Shown here: positions 49,241 through 60,368 of the stretch, piece by piece
How positions within the stretch are numbered: the stretch's first letter is position 1
Layout: each line of letters starts with the position of its first letter
Assembly (NCBI GenBank): GCA_963921195.1
Contig: OY992537.1
Coordinates: 54,708,313 to 54,772,312, forward strand
Length of the DNA stretch: 64,000 bases
Origin: Pegoplata infirma
Taxonomy: Eukaryota > Arthropoda > Insecta > Diptera > Anthomyiidae
Direction: 5' to 3'
Notes under the pieces: generated by a model
The model's input: the letters and a program-made list of their open reading frames with translations, nothing else
Databases searched by the model: none
Told to the model about the DNA's origin: nothing
Translations under genes and position numbers: made by a program

Positions 49241-49822
49241 CATAAATTTTGAACAAATTTTCACGTCCCGAAAATTTTTAAAGTCCCGGACATAAAAATT
49301 TGTTGACAATTTGTTTGCGTTTTGAAATAACAAATATTTTAAAGCCAAAAAAAAAATTTAAAAAGTCCCGTTCACAAAAAAATTTGGGCATTTTTTTGCG
49401 TTTTGGAGTAAAAAAATTCATTAAAAAATTTTTTTAAATTTTTTTTACAATATTTCTAAGTTCCGAAAAGTAGTGGGTACAGCTGTGTTGTATTTCTGTG
49501 ACATGCTACTATTGAACCGGCACGGTTCTATTCCTAAGGGACATGTCCAGTGACATGCTACTAGTGATATATCCTGAAGCATTCCCTAACAAAAGTGGTA
49601 GCTATTTTTATATGAAGGTTGTTGAATTTGTGATTGGTGTTTTTGGGTCAGGGTGATATGTCACGTGACCTATCATGGAAATATCACTTCTCCTGTAGGG
49701 CAATTATATATTTACTAAAATTCGCGTTGTCTTATATTATTTCGTGGTTTTTTTTATGTATTAAAATTTAAAGATATAGTAAATTTGTTTCTGCGAAAAC
49801 TGAGTGGAATCTGTAATACCTG
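49241..49822. other. VWC intron, unrecognised part
   Basis: AT-rich. A GTGACATGCTACTA segment is duplicated near 49498 and 49551. No gene. Confidence 0.5.
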
Positions 49823-50289
49823 CCAAACAATGGCCACATTAGAGCTGATTGTGGGAAAAATTGTGAAAAAATTTCGCAAGGTCATCTTCAGTGGGCAATT
49901 AGCGGTCAAAGTTAGAAAAAACTTCGTTTTTCAACTAAAATTCATGTCCGAATTTTTGGACAAATTCCGGCTCAAAGAAATATTTAAAAAAATCCAAAGC
50001 CGCGATTTTGGTCCACAGATGCTTATTTTTAAACATGAACATTTTTTTTATCCAAATTGGTTTTTTTATCCAAATTTGTATAAAAAATAATTTATATTTT
50101 TTTGGATTATTTAAATATTTTTCCAATGAAGTGTGCCAAATTTTCGAATTTTTCAGTCGGATTTGATCTAAAAATTCGGACATACATTTTGGTCGAAATA
50201 CGTTATTTTTTCCAACTTTGACTGAATATGACCTTGCAAAAGTTTTTATAAATTTTTCCACAATCAGCTCTAACGTGGCTATCGTTTGG
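49823..50289. repeat. 467-bp imperfect palindrome
   Basis: Outer blocks CCAAACAATGGCCACATTAG and the inverse of CTAACGTGGCTATCGTTTGG; the arms share AGAGCTGATTGTGG and ATTCATGTCCGAATTTTTGG-like sequence. It produces mirrored ORFs on both strands (49785-50090, 49935-50261), which are not genes. Confidence 0.85.
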
Positions 50290-50907
50290 TCACGTTTCAG
50301 AGAATCAGCCGAGTCGAATTCAATAGCCGATCAGTTTTCAGCTTACATCTGTGTTCACAAAAAAAAATTATGCCCCAATACAGTATGTCGTACAAAGTGA
50401 GTGACTGGAAATTTTGTATGTAAAACAAAAACAAATTTGTGTTTTTTGTTTAAGGTGCAAATTTTGTAGTCGCTAATTTTGACCGAGAAAGCGAACCGCA
50501 CAGTTAATGTAGGCTCATATCGTTAAATCGTTGTTGTATTAACAAACTATTTAATTGTATTGACAAAAAATAATTAATATTTTATTCAACAACATAATTT
50601 ATCAATACAATTAAATTGTGTGTTAATACAACAATGATTTAATTGAAAATTAACCTTTAATAATTTTTTTGTTGTCTGTGTTTGAGGCGCCACTGAAATT
50701 TTTTCTGTCAGCCGCCGCCGAAATTGTCAGCGCAGGTCTTTAATTTTTGGTTATGTGTTAGAAATGTAAATGTTGGTGTAACTATTTTACTCTACAGTCT
50801 ATATTTTATTTTTTATTATGCAAATATTATTTTTTAAATTTTTAAAATATTGTACTCAGAATAAATTTTTTATTGTCTCTTCATTTTTTTTTTTCTATGA
50901 CGTTTAG
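50290..50907. other. VWC intron, last part
   Basis: Contains a small palindrome of TTGTTGTATTAAC/GTTAATACAACAA type (50523-50642) and a GC-rich GCCGCCGCCGAAA block (50705-50735), then the pyrimidine tract leading to the acceptor CGTTTAG. Confidence 0.6.
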
Positions 50908-50991
50908 ATTGCCAAAAGGATGGTAAAACTTATTTAAATGGTGATAAGTTAGTGGATCCGGAGACACCATGCACTGTTTGCTACTGTCAAG
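50908..50991 (+). CDS. VWC-domain protein, first half of VWC module
   Basis: An 84-bp phase-1 exon between GACGTTTAG and GTAAAG. It encodes DCQKDGKTYLNGDKLVDPET then PCTVCYCQG. This is the N-terminal half of a canonical von Willebrand C module: C-x-x-D-G-x-x-Y-x-x-G, then the C-x2-C-x-C core followed by Q-G. The module is completed by the next exon after a 195-bp intron. Confidence 0.92.
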
Positions 50992-51186
50992 GTAAAGTGT
51001 GAAAGTTTCACTTGCACTTGCAACAATTTTCGTTGTGTTATTGTTCTGGCGGGTGGTGGGCGGTGGGCGGTGGAATTGCCTGGTGGTAGTCAGTCAGTCT
51101 ATCTTATTTTTTGTAGACACAACATATGGCCTGCAGTTATAATGTAGTTTTGTTAAAATTTTCTTTTCATTTTTGTTTTTCTTTAG
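50992..51186 (+). other. Short intron within the VWC module
   Basis: 195-bp GT-AG intron, GTAAAG to TTTTTCTTTAG, with a GGTGGGCGGTGGGCGGTGG tract near 51055-51072 that stands out in this AT-rich DNA. Confidence 0.8.
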
Positions 51187-51288
51187 GTGGGGAAATTTTA
51201 TGCAGTTCTGTTACTTGTTTCCATCGTGACGATTGTACACCCAAGTATATACCAGGTGTTTGCTGTCCACAATATGATAATTGTCCTG
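51187..51288 (+). CDS. VWC-domain protein, second half of VWC module
   Basis: A 102-bp phase-1 exon between TTTCTTTAG and GTAAGT. It encodes GGEILCSSVTCFHRDDCTPK then YIPGVCCPQYDNCPG, finishing the VWC module: G-x-x-x-C, C, then G-x-C-C-P-x-Y-x-x-C. With the previous exon the domain spans about 62 residues, the usual VWC length. Because the exon exits in phase 1 at a perfect donor, the gene continues downstream beyond, or unrecognised within, the window. Product class: secreted VWC protein of the chordin/kielin-like or matrix type; the exact orthologue cannot be named from sequence alone. Confidence 0.92.
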
Positions 51289-51551
51289 GTAAGTTATTGT
51301 GTGTTTTAAAGAGGAAAAAAAAAAGTAGTTTAAGAAATTTGTTCAAATTATGAATATAAAATTATTCAGAAATTAATGTAAATGTGGGTAGCTAAAGAAA
51401 TACGTATTTTTTTGTTAAATATAATTTAATTATTAAAGTCCCCTGACGATAAAATATTTATTAAATTTATAAAAGAATTTGTTTTAGTTACAACAAACGA
51501 GAGGATATTAAATTCATAACGCAATTTAGATTTACAAATCTACGAATCAGC
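51289..51551. other. Start of downstream intron
   Basis: Begins GTAAGT. AT-rich, no other feature. Confidence 0.6.
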
Positions 51552-52738
51552 CACGCTGAAAAAAATTTTTACCATTTTTAAAGCATGTTGAACTTAATTT
51601 AAAAAAAGAAGGGTATGCGAGGGCTCCAAAGATTTTAATTCTTCTTCCAAGTATATTTTTTCCTAAAACATAGTAATGCATTTACTTAAATATATCTTAA
51701 AAGTAAGTAAAATTGTACTTATTATAAGTTTAATTGTTTTTATCCAGAGGAAAAATATTTTTTTAAAATAAGTAAAAATTTACTTAAACTTACGGATTCT
51801 GTGGACCCTATGGAGTCCCAATGTGAGGACCCTACGGGCCCCCAATATATGGGGTCCGCCCATGAGTATGTGCGTACACTATTATAGGGTCACTATTGAT
51901 TTTGATCCAAAATTTTGGTCGGAATCGCTCTATCTGGCTTAGTTTTCGAGATCTGGGAATGGGGTCTTGAGAAATTTGATCATGAAATAACTCGAAAACT
52001 ATAACTCGGAGAGCTTTCGGGTCTTCGGCGGTCATATTCTACAAGTTAAGGACTACAAAAATGCCTTTAGAATTTTTTTCGTATCTGCAGTATTTGCAGA
52101 GTTATAGGCATTTGAAATTTCCGCGAAAATCGAAATTTGGATTTAAAGTTAGGGTCTCATGGGATCTTTAGATGGGGCCCCCAGATGGGGTCCCCAAAAT
52201 ACCTCAAGTATTTTTTCCTTAAGTTAAGTCAATTCTTTCTTAAACTGATGAAGATATGGATTCAAATAAAGTCAATGAAATCAATAAAATAAAGGTTAAT
52301 TTTTCCTTAACTTAAAACAAAAATTGATTAAATTAAAGAAAATGCGTTTTGGAATTAAAGATTAGTACTTATTTGATTCAATGTCTTGAAAATGTCCATA
52401 CTATTTTTAAGTAAGTTACGTACTTATTTATTTTTTTTGCACACAATTTATTTTTTTTTCTTTTAAGTAAAACAAAATTTTTTAATAAACCCTTTTTTTC
52501 TTAAATGCAATCAATTCGCCATTAATGTAAAGAATATTTAACTTAATTTAAAAAAACAAATTAAGGAAAACTTTTGTGCTTTTTTAAGTATTTGCATGTA
52601 CTATCTTCAAGTTTATTTTCTTAGTTTTAAGTAAAACCACCTTATATTAAGTTAAGTTGAAGTAAATTATAAAAAAAATTATGTACTTAAATTAATAACA
52701 GTGTTTATTTAATTTCAGTATAGTTATTTTTTTCAGTG
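51552..52738. mobile_element. Element with CACGCTGAAAAAAAT ends
   Basis: The left CACGCTGAAAAAAAT and right ATTTTTTTCAGTG are imperfect inverted repeats. Interior has many TTACTTAAA/AAGTAAAT motifs in both orientations. Split by the GGGTCC element at 51794-52195. No transposase. Confidence 0.55.
51794..52195. mobile_element. GGGTCC/GGACCC-rich insertion, about 400 bp
   Basis: G/C-richer block with GGACCCTATGGAGTCCC at the left and GGGCCCCCAGATGGGGTCCCC at the right; short GGACC/GGTCC blocks repeat at each end. The sharp composition change against TTACTTAAA-rich flanks indicates insertion. Exact ends uncertain. Confidence 0.5.
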
Positions 52739-52949
52739 CAGTTTTAATTTGTTTATAATTTTTGTAGCATACTTTAAGGCGCTGAAAAAAACACAAAACT
52801 GTTCACTCAAGAAAAAAATAAATAAAATTTTACTGTCCGGGAAATTTTTCAAAAAATTTTCAAGGGTTTAACCAAATATTATATTTTCCCCATAAAGAAT
52901 GTTTAATAACATTCTTATACCCAAATCACAGCAAAAATAAGATTTACCT

Positions 52950-54419
52950 GTTTTTTATAGCTGCCCACCCTGACATTTAGCGGGTCAAAGGGGGGTGGAA
53001 AACGGTTTTTTTTCGGTTTTGAGGACTTTCCCTATTTTTTCTTTTGAAGAATTAAATGAACATTTTATACAGGTCAAAAGGATTTTGGAAGGTCTATCCA
53101 ATAGTATATCGGTCGTGTCCAAATTCTGATTCGTTAAGTTCGTTTTTGTCAAAAATGTATAATCTTTGGGGTAGTTTATATGGAGATGTATATACGTACG
53201 ACCGCCAAAATCATATATAATAATCTCTATCAAAATTAACCTGACCCGTATTTTTTCGTTTGGCGAAATTCCTGCTAGTTCGGCTTTTATACTGATTTTC
53301 CCGAAAACCCATATTTTTTCAAAAGGTGGCAACCCTTTTTTATACCCTCCACTCTAGTGATAGAGGGTATATATTAGTTTGTCATTGCGTTTGTAACACC
53401 TTGTTACACCATATTGTAAAAACTCGATAAGCAACATTTCATTTTATGGTGGTTTATGCATTAAAACTTTTGAAATAATTGAGAAAATGGAACTTTGCAG
53501 CACTTTCATCCACAATATACAATATACTTGTATGCCTTAAGCAAGGCTTCTGCCAAAAATCTGTTAATAAAACATCAGTAGAAGGTGAAAAACACCAAAA
53601 AATAAAATGTTGCTTATCAAGTTTTTGCAGTAAGCCCTTCATATATTCATGATCCTCGATCGATTTTAAGACGATCTAGCGATGGCCGTCCGTCTGTCTG
53701 TTGAAAACACCCTAACCTTTGAAAGACTTTACGGAGGCTCCTGAAGTCTGCCATATGTGTTGGGCATTTACCTAGTGAGGTTAGTATTGCAATCTAGCGA
53801 AATCGGTCCAGTAGTTCAAAAGTTATGAGCAAAAAACTGAATTTCGGCATGGGTTTTTCGTGAATTTACGAGATAAAAACCACGCTAACTTCCGAAAGAC
53901 AATTCTGAATATGCTAAAGCTCGGCATATATATTTATCGTTGCCCTGGCCTGGTTTCTATTGAATTTCAGCCAAATCGGTCACGTGGTTCAAAAGTTATT
54001 AGCAAAATTGTGAACCTCAGATTAGTTTCACCTTAAATTCACGTGTTGAAAACCCGTTATTCATGTTTTAAAAACATTGGTAAGTCTCAAAAATATTTTA
54101 CAACGTATTTTTGTCACTCAAAAATATTTTTACACTAAAAAAAATACACTCGAAAAAAATTTTACACTCGAAAAAAATTGTACACTCAAAAAAAAATTTT
54201 ACACTCAAAAAAAAAATTTAGTAAATTATTTTTATTATTACTTAAAAAAAAGTTTTTTTACACAAAATAAAATATTTCTAATCAAAAATGTAATTTTTTC
54301 ACGTTAGAAAAGTTACTATCACTTAAAAAGAGCATTGTGGAGGGTATTCATAGATTCGGCCAAGTCGAATTTGACTTTTCTACTTGTTAAATTTGAGATT
54401 GGGCAGCTAAAAAATAACT
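52950..54419. mobile_element. Inverted-repeat element hosting a GCCGAAT repeat
   Basis: TTTTTTATAGCTGCCCACCC at the left is inverted at 54387-54419 (ATTGGGCAGCTAAAAAAT-like). The 52985-53332 interior on the minus strand is related to the element at 6234-6821. The GCCGAAT copy at 53341-54388 fills the rest. Confidence 0.5.
53341..54388 (-). repeat. GCCGAAT repeat family, full copy with central minisatellite
   Basis: On the minus strand it starts AACAAGTAGAAAAGTC with the TTCGACTTGGCCGAA hairpin, then ATACCCTCCAC, and ends with GGAGGGTATA. It carries an ACACTCGAAAAAAATTTT tandem block at about 54120-54215, a CGTCCGTCTGTCTG block, and two related TTCAAAAGTTAT segments. A hairpin start, a central tandem block and no inverted termini fit DINE-1/Helentron-like non-autonomous elements; this is inference. 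Confidence 0.75.
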
Positions 54420-54689
54420 GGTGCTCTTATTTTTCCCCCTCATTCCCATATTCAAGTGTCGGGACAATCGGTGGGTGCCCTGTAAAACCCTTCATTGTCA
54501 GTTAGACAGTGTTTGACAATGGATTTAACAACGTTGTGCAACAAATTTGAGGTCATTGGGTGTATCTTAAATGAGACCAGTGGGTTACCGCGTAACTAAA
54601 TTCGATAGAAAGCTTTTGAATTCGGAAATTTGTTATCGTTTGTAACAAAAACACACGGTTAGGTTAAAATTGGTAAAATGCTTATCATA
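54420..54689. other. Stretch without recognised gene
   Basis: Unique sequence of slightly higher G+C, with GACAATCGG/GTCAG blocks; no gene seen. Confidence 0.45.
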
Positions 54690-55951
54690 ACAAGTAAAAA
54701 AGTTAAATTCGGCCTTGCCGAATGTAGTGATACCCTCTATTTAAAATGAAGTTACTTTTGAAAAAAAAAATTAAAAAAAAATTTCCGCGAAAAATAAAAT
54801 TTTGTAAAAAAAAATCCACGATTTTTTTATTTTTTTGTCAAAAAATATGTTCGTACTTGTTTAAATACCATTAAGTGTTCAATTATGTTCGCATATGTCA
54901 ACCAGCAGCCGAATTAAAGCATTTTGTATTTTTAGGTTATGTTGAATGTACTAAAATTTTTGAGGGGTCCTTACATAACTTTTGAACCGCTAAACCGATA
55001 TCGCTCAAATGCAATATCAAACTTCTAGGGAAAACTTCCAATAAATATGTTAAGTTTCAGTCATCTTCGTGTAAAATTTTGGCAGTGATCACCATTTCCG
55101 CAGACAGACAGACGGACATCGCTAGAATGTCTTAAAATCGATCGGGGATCATGAGTATATAGGGGGCATTATTTTTTGTAATTTTTTTTTATTTAATCAG
55201 TGAGACTTATTTAATAGTGAGACTGGCCCCCATTTATTTTTACCCTCCAAGATTTTTGTAAAACATACCAACGCCCTAGCTCCACTCCCTAAGTATGCTC
55301 CCATACAAATAACAGTTGGAGCAAATTTTATAACAATTTAATTTTGAATGGAAGTCTACTTAGGGAGTGGAGATAGGGCGTAGGTATATTTTACAAAAAT
55401 GTTGGAGGGTAAAAATAAATGGGGGTCGGTCTCACTAATGGCCCCACTCGGACGCACTATTGGACCGGTAGAAGCTGATTAAATAAAACAAATTTACAAA
55501 AAATAAAAATAATTGTATGGGGACCGCCTTAACAATTAGAGATAAAGAGTAGGTGTTTTCAGAGAAAATGTTTGAACTAAAAAAATATTGAGGGTCGGTC
55601 ATACATTTTGTTGATCTAACGGCACTATTTGGGCAGTTAGAGCGGTTGGAGCAAATTTTAAAAAATGTCGTTTTGTGTTGGAGCCCCCTTAGGAATTGGA
55701 GATAGGGTATTAGTTTGTTTCAAAGAAATGTTAAGACGTAAAATTAATGGGGGTCGGTCTCATAAATGACCCCTCTATGACGCACCATTGCACATTGGTC
55801 TCCAAGACCCATTTTTTTGGCCAAAACTCAAAACTTTTTTTTCTATATTTGTTGTTGGAATATTGTAGCAAATACTTCAGATAAACAAAAAAAATAATTT
55901 GTTTTTGCAAACTTTAATTAACTGTTATTCTATGAAGTGAGAAAGTTCAAT

Positions 55952-55979
55952 GTAGTAGTAGTAGTAGTAGTAGTAGTAT
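55952..55979 (-). repeat. (TAC)n tail of the LINE
   Basis: Eight to nine GTA units on the plus strand ending the 3' UTR. Such a simple-repeat tail marks the 3' end produced by target-primed reverse transcription. Confidence 0.85.
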
Positions 55980-56138
55980 TTATTTTCATAAAATTTGGAA
56001 TATAGAATTTAACAATTTGAATATAATAGCAATATACATAATTACAAAAATAAAAATTTGTTTAAAAGTACACGCAACTATGACATGATGTCGTCAGTCG
56101 CTACACTGTTTCAATATTATCGATATACATACATTTTT

Positions 56139-57059
56139 TTAGTAATTAAATTCAATAATTAATTGGTTTCTATAACTTAAACAAGTTTTGATATATTTGA
56201 CTAACAATTTCCAATCTATTACTTTACCATTTAATACGTTCATAATTTCAGTTTCTTCTAGTAAAACCTTTTTGAAATAAATCATTCTAATATCTTGAAA
56301 AATTGGACAACGGCCTAAAAAATGAGAGATGTTTTCTATTTGACTCATGTTACAAAGAGAGCACAATTTTATTGCTGTTGCTGGAAATCTGTTACCGTTT
56401 AACTTTATCAGATCACTTCTCGCTTTAAATATCCACATTAATTCATCTTGGCTATAGCCATTTATCATATAACTTTGACTTGCTATTGGATCTAACATTT
56501 TGTAGAATCTTTCTGAATGTGATTTTTTTAATAGAGAATCTTCGTAGTACTTATTCTTCAGTGTTTGTAAAAGATTATACCGGTTTTGTATCCATGTTTG
56601 TTTAGAAAGAATGTTCATCGTAAATTGGATTCCGTTGTTTGAACTTATTTTGTCAATCTCTTTGACCCAAAACAATTTGCGATGCAACAGTATTTTTGAC
56701 AACTTATGCGGGAGGCGTTCATCGGAATATTCAAATATTGTTTTAATTACATATCTTAAATGTAGGTCTAGGGTAAATAGATGGCCACTTTCCATACCGG
56801 TTTCGAGCATTAATGCGTAAGTTGGCGTAAAATTTGGAAGCCTCAAGATTTTCTTTGCAAAATAGATTTGCAGCTTGTCTACTTCCTCAAACATTGAGTG
56901 ACCCCACACCTGTGCTCCATACGTTTGTACTGATCTGCACACAGCTAGAAAAAGTTTCCACTTAGATGTTATAGAGATGTCATTTTTACGTAAAAAGTTT
57001 TTCCAAGTTGAATTGATACAATTTTTTGCTGTTTGATTTCTGTTTTCTATATCGTGAAC
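56139..57059 (-). pseudogene. LINE ORF2, C-terminal part (CCHC knuckle)
   Basis: The frame is open from the insertion junction (VHDIENRNQTAKNC...) to a TAA at 56139. Residues numbered from the GTG at 56942: SVQTYGAQVWG near the start is the thumb-side motif after the polymerase domain; C194, C197, H207 and C212 form a C-x2-C-x9-H-x4-C knuckle followed by P. This is the typical end of an I/Jockey-like ORF2. It is separated from the polymerase part by the 913-bp insertion, and joining at the flanking TATA would leave a TAG, so the copy was or became defective here. Confidence 0.9.
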
Positions 57060-57060
57060 C

Positions 57061-57973
57061 TATATTCAAAATATGCCAACTCAAATTTGACCGAAATGAG
57101 TTTCCGATGGAAAATAGCTCCTCTATGCAATACCCATCTGTGGTAAAAATTTCAGAGCCAAAAATTTTTTTTTTGTCGTTTTACATTCATTTTTGTTATT
57201 CTGCTAACTCAAAGTAGATATTTTTTTGGTGAAAATAAATGCCAACTCCCTTTGTAAATTTCCAAAAATTTTTCAAAATTTTTTTTAAAAAAAATTAGAT
57301 CACATATCTTATTGCATTTGCCTTTCTGAACACGAATCTGGTAAAGATTTTGATATCTAATGCCTAGTTTTCGAGATATTGCCATTTTGAAAATATCGGT
57401 AAATAGTGTTTGCAAAAAAAAAAATTGCTTATATATATGTAACTTTCAAACTATTTATCAGATTGAAACATTATGAGTGGGGCAAATAAAGTCAATGATA
57501 TAAGCTTTCAAAATAGCTAGTTTGGAGTGAGCCTTTCACAATAAAGCGTGAGTTACAGAGTGCCAAAGTTGACCACCCTTAGATTAAAAGGCTTTCAGAG
57601 CTAGTAAATTTTAAAAATATGCAAAGATTTTTAATTTTTTTTAGTTTTTGCAATTACCACACTAAGGAAAACAAAATCCAAAAAAAAAAAAAATTTTTAA
57701 AAATTTTTCAAAAAAAAATGTATTTTTAGTTTCCGACAAAATATGCCAACTCTAAAAAAATATTTGTTTTTTGATATAGTAATAAATGCCATCTCAAAAA
57801 AATACGCAAACCAGTGCAAAATATGAAATTTTTGGCATAGGTAAAAATTATTTAGAATATTTAAACCATCTTATGGAAGGTACATTGTTTATTTTTACAA
57901 TAATATGCAAAATAACTAGTTTTTTAGCTCTCCTGAAAAGTAAGCTTTTTCGAGTTGGCATTTATTGAATATA
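57061..57973. mobile_element. 913-bp inverted-repeat element inside LINE ORF2
   Basis: Ends TATATTCAAAATATGCCAAC and, inverted, TATATTCAATAAATGCCAAC (each followed by TC). Further ATGCCAACTC-type motifs occur at about 57240, 57737 and (ATGCCATCTC) 57787. TA or TATA appears duplicated. No transposase; ORFs here are short and unrelated to known domains. Confidence 0.8.
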
Positions 57974-59336
57974 GTTCGACGATATGTTTCCTGAAAACCA
58001 TCTTTGGCGTTATTAAAACTCCCAAATAACAATATTCGGAAACAATCTTTATCTCTTCGCCATTAAAGAACCATTTCTCATTTCTTGCCAAAATGCCTCC
58101 TTTTCTAAAAACCATGATTTTAGATTTGTTCAGGTTGACCTCTACGTTCCAAAGGTTGCAATAATCTTCCAGTCTGTATATCATTTGCTGCAACGTTAAA
58201 ACGTTATCTGCCAGAATCACAATATCATCTGCATACATTAAGAGCCGGATGTTTAACTCATCAATGAATATTCCACCTTTTAAATGTTCATGTAGGTCAT
58301 TGAGGTAAAATGAAAATAACAATGGGGAAATCAGACAACCCTGTTTCACACCAGATACTGTAGAGAAGCATTCAGAAAGTTCCTGTCCCGTCCAAACAGA
58401 TGACTTCGTATTATTGTAAACGCTTTCTATAAATTGGACTGCTTTAGAAGACACTCCAATTGTGTGCAATTTGTAAATTAATGCTTTTCGGGATACTTTA
58501 TCAAACGCAGCCTTAAAATCTACAAAAAATGCATACGTTTTTTTGCCCTTATCAAAATTAATATGAATGATAGATGATAGATTATATATATTATCCATAG
58601 TTGAATAATTTCTCCTAAATCCTGATTGATATTCGTTAAGTACCCTGTATTTTTCAGCCCATGTTGATATTCGTTCTGTTAGTAGTCCCATCATGACTTT
58701 TGCAATACAGTTCATGAACGATATTCCACGATAATTGCTAGGCAGTGTATCGTCACCTTTTTTAAATATTGGGTAAATTATGCTTTGCACGAATGAATCA
58801 TCAACTTTACCAGCATCATATAATACGTTACATGTTTTCACAACTTCCTCTAACAGTTCGTTTGGTGCATTCTTTAAAAACTCATATGTAACCCGGTCTG
58901 CTCCTGGTGCCTTATTTAACTTAGCTTTTAAGAGAACATTATTTATTTCATTTAATGTTACTATTTTATCAAGATCGTTGTCAATCCGATACAAGAAGGC
59001 GTACTGGATATCTAATGATGATTGGAGAGGATTCAATAAGTTCTCGAAATATTGTTTCAAATCTTCTGCGGAAATTGATATACCATGTGTGGTGTCATCA
59101 TTTCGTATTTCCTTGGCGATTTTCCACCATTCTTTTATATCTTTGACCTTATCTATTCTGAAATCTAGTTTTTGGTAATATTGTAACTTAGCTTCTACGC
59201 AAATTTGCTTAAAGCGCCGATTAGCTTTTAAATATTTTTCTTTGTTCTCATAACTAGCATTTGATCTATATCTCCTTAGGCACCGGAACGATGACTGCCT
59301 TGCATAAAAACACCTTGCGTTGAACCATCTCTGTTT
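57974..59336 (-). pseudogene. LINE ORF2, reverse transcriptase part
   Basis: Open from just after the in-frame stop (KQRWFNARCFYARQSS...) to the insertion. Motifs in order: KAPGADRVTYEFLKN (RT-0/1), FRRNYSTMDNI, FVDFKAAFDKV (motif A with both aspartates), GVKQGCLISPLLFSFYLNDL (motif B), RLLMYADDIVILA (motif C with the catalytic YADD), VNLNKSKIMVF (motif D) and YLGV. All catalytic residues are intact. The enzyme would copy the LINE RNA at a nicked target. In frame with the endonuclease upstream. Confidence 0.95.
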
Positions 59337-60362
59337 TTAAGTAAACTTAGGAGTATCTTTGTATGTTAAGTTGTGAGCTTTTTTGATAATATTTGTAATA
59401 TCACCAAATTCTAAAGTATTCTTATGTTGTCGTTCAATGTGTAACACTTTATTTACATTACTTTGGTATTCTAGCAGTTTGCTTGGATTCCATTGCAATT
59501 TCGGTAAAAGATTTGGATTATCTCTTCTGGCTTCGCCACTAGGAATTTTTAAATATAAAGATATAGGAAAATGGTCCGACCATGTCTGGTTTTCTACTGT
59601 AAAACGATCAACAGATGCTAGCAAGTCTTGAGATATTGCACAAATGTCGTTGACTGACACTCCAGCTTCACTTACAAACGTGAGTTCACCTTCTTCGTCA
59701 CCAGTTGTCATACCATTTGTAATAACTAAGCCATAGTCATAGCAAAATTTCAAAAAATCTTTCCCCTTTCCGTCAACTACAATATCTTTAGATTTACGTT
59801 CTTCAGTACCAGCCCTAAACATAGTTTTATATAAATCATCAATATTTTTTTGCAGTGACCCGATTCTTATGTTTAAATCTCCAATAACAATAGCGTTTAT
59901 TATATCATTTTCCTTAAAAAGTAAGTCCAGCAAATCAAACTGTTCGTTCCATGTTGCTCTCCTCAAGTATAGAGGTATTAACGTAATATTTGTTGCGTTC
60001 AAAGATATGTGCACAATCTCTAAACCTTGCTTATTTTGAAACGAGGAACGAACCCCATTTTTACTCAATTCTTTTTTTATTCCTATTAAGCAGCCACCAA
60101 TACCTCTTCCATGAATACTATTTCTGGTTGCTGGTTTCCAATGCAAGTTAAATCCCCCGAAATATTTATTAAACTTTTCAGTTTTCCCTGCGCAAACGTG
60201 AGTCTCTAATAGTGCAAATATATCAAAGGACTTTATATATGTAAAAAAATCTGTTATATAACATTTATTTTCCAGACCGTTTATGTTGTAAGACAAAATT
60301 TTTAGATTAAAATAATTTATTTCAGTTAAAGGTTTTCTATTACATATATTGCTTTTCTTTAG
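59337..60362 (-). pseudogene. LINE ORF2, AP-like endonuclease part
   Basis: Motifs: LSYNINGLENK (first Asn), FALLETHVC (catalytic Glu), IVIGDLNIRIG (GDxN) and TWSDHFPISL (SDH), in the order and spacing of the exonuclease-endonuclease-phosphatase fold used by LINEs to nick target DNA. The frame opens at CTA (60362), overlapping the ORF1 stop, and has no ATG before the domain, which suggests entry from ORF1 by -1 frameshifting. It ends at TAA (59339-59337), directly followed in the same frame by the polymerase part, so this stop is a single inactivating change. Confidence 0.93.
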
Positions 60363-60368
60363 TTTTTT
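60359..60368 (-). other. Putative -1 frameshift site, A AAA AAC
   Basis: In the ORF1 frame the codons are CAA AAA AAC TAA. The heptamer A AAA AAC (60368-60362) is a classic -1 slippery sequence sitting immediately before the stop. Slipping back one base makes the next codon CTA and enters the open ORF2 frame, which runs 22 codons to the endonuclease motif LSYNING. Confidence 0.5.

Noticed and set aside
49785..50261. Overlapping ORFs of about 100 codons on opposite strands
   Set aside because: They are mirror images produced by the imperfect palindrome.
50351..50397. Cys-containing exon candidate (TTTTCAG ... GTGAGT, YICVHKKKLCPNTVCRT)
   Set aside because: It would enter in phase 1 but leave in phase 2, breaking the frame, and the flanking VWC exons already join perfectly without it.
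58780..59178. Plus ORFs inside the LINE
   Set aside because: Antisense shadows of the reverse transcriptase frame.
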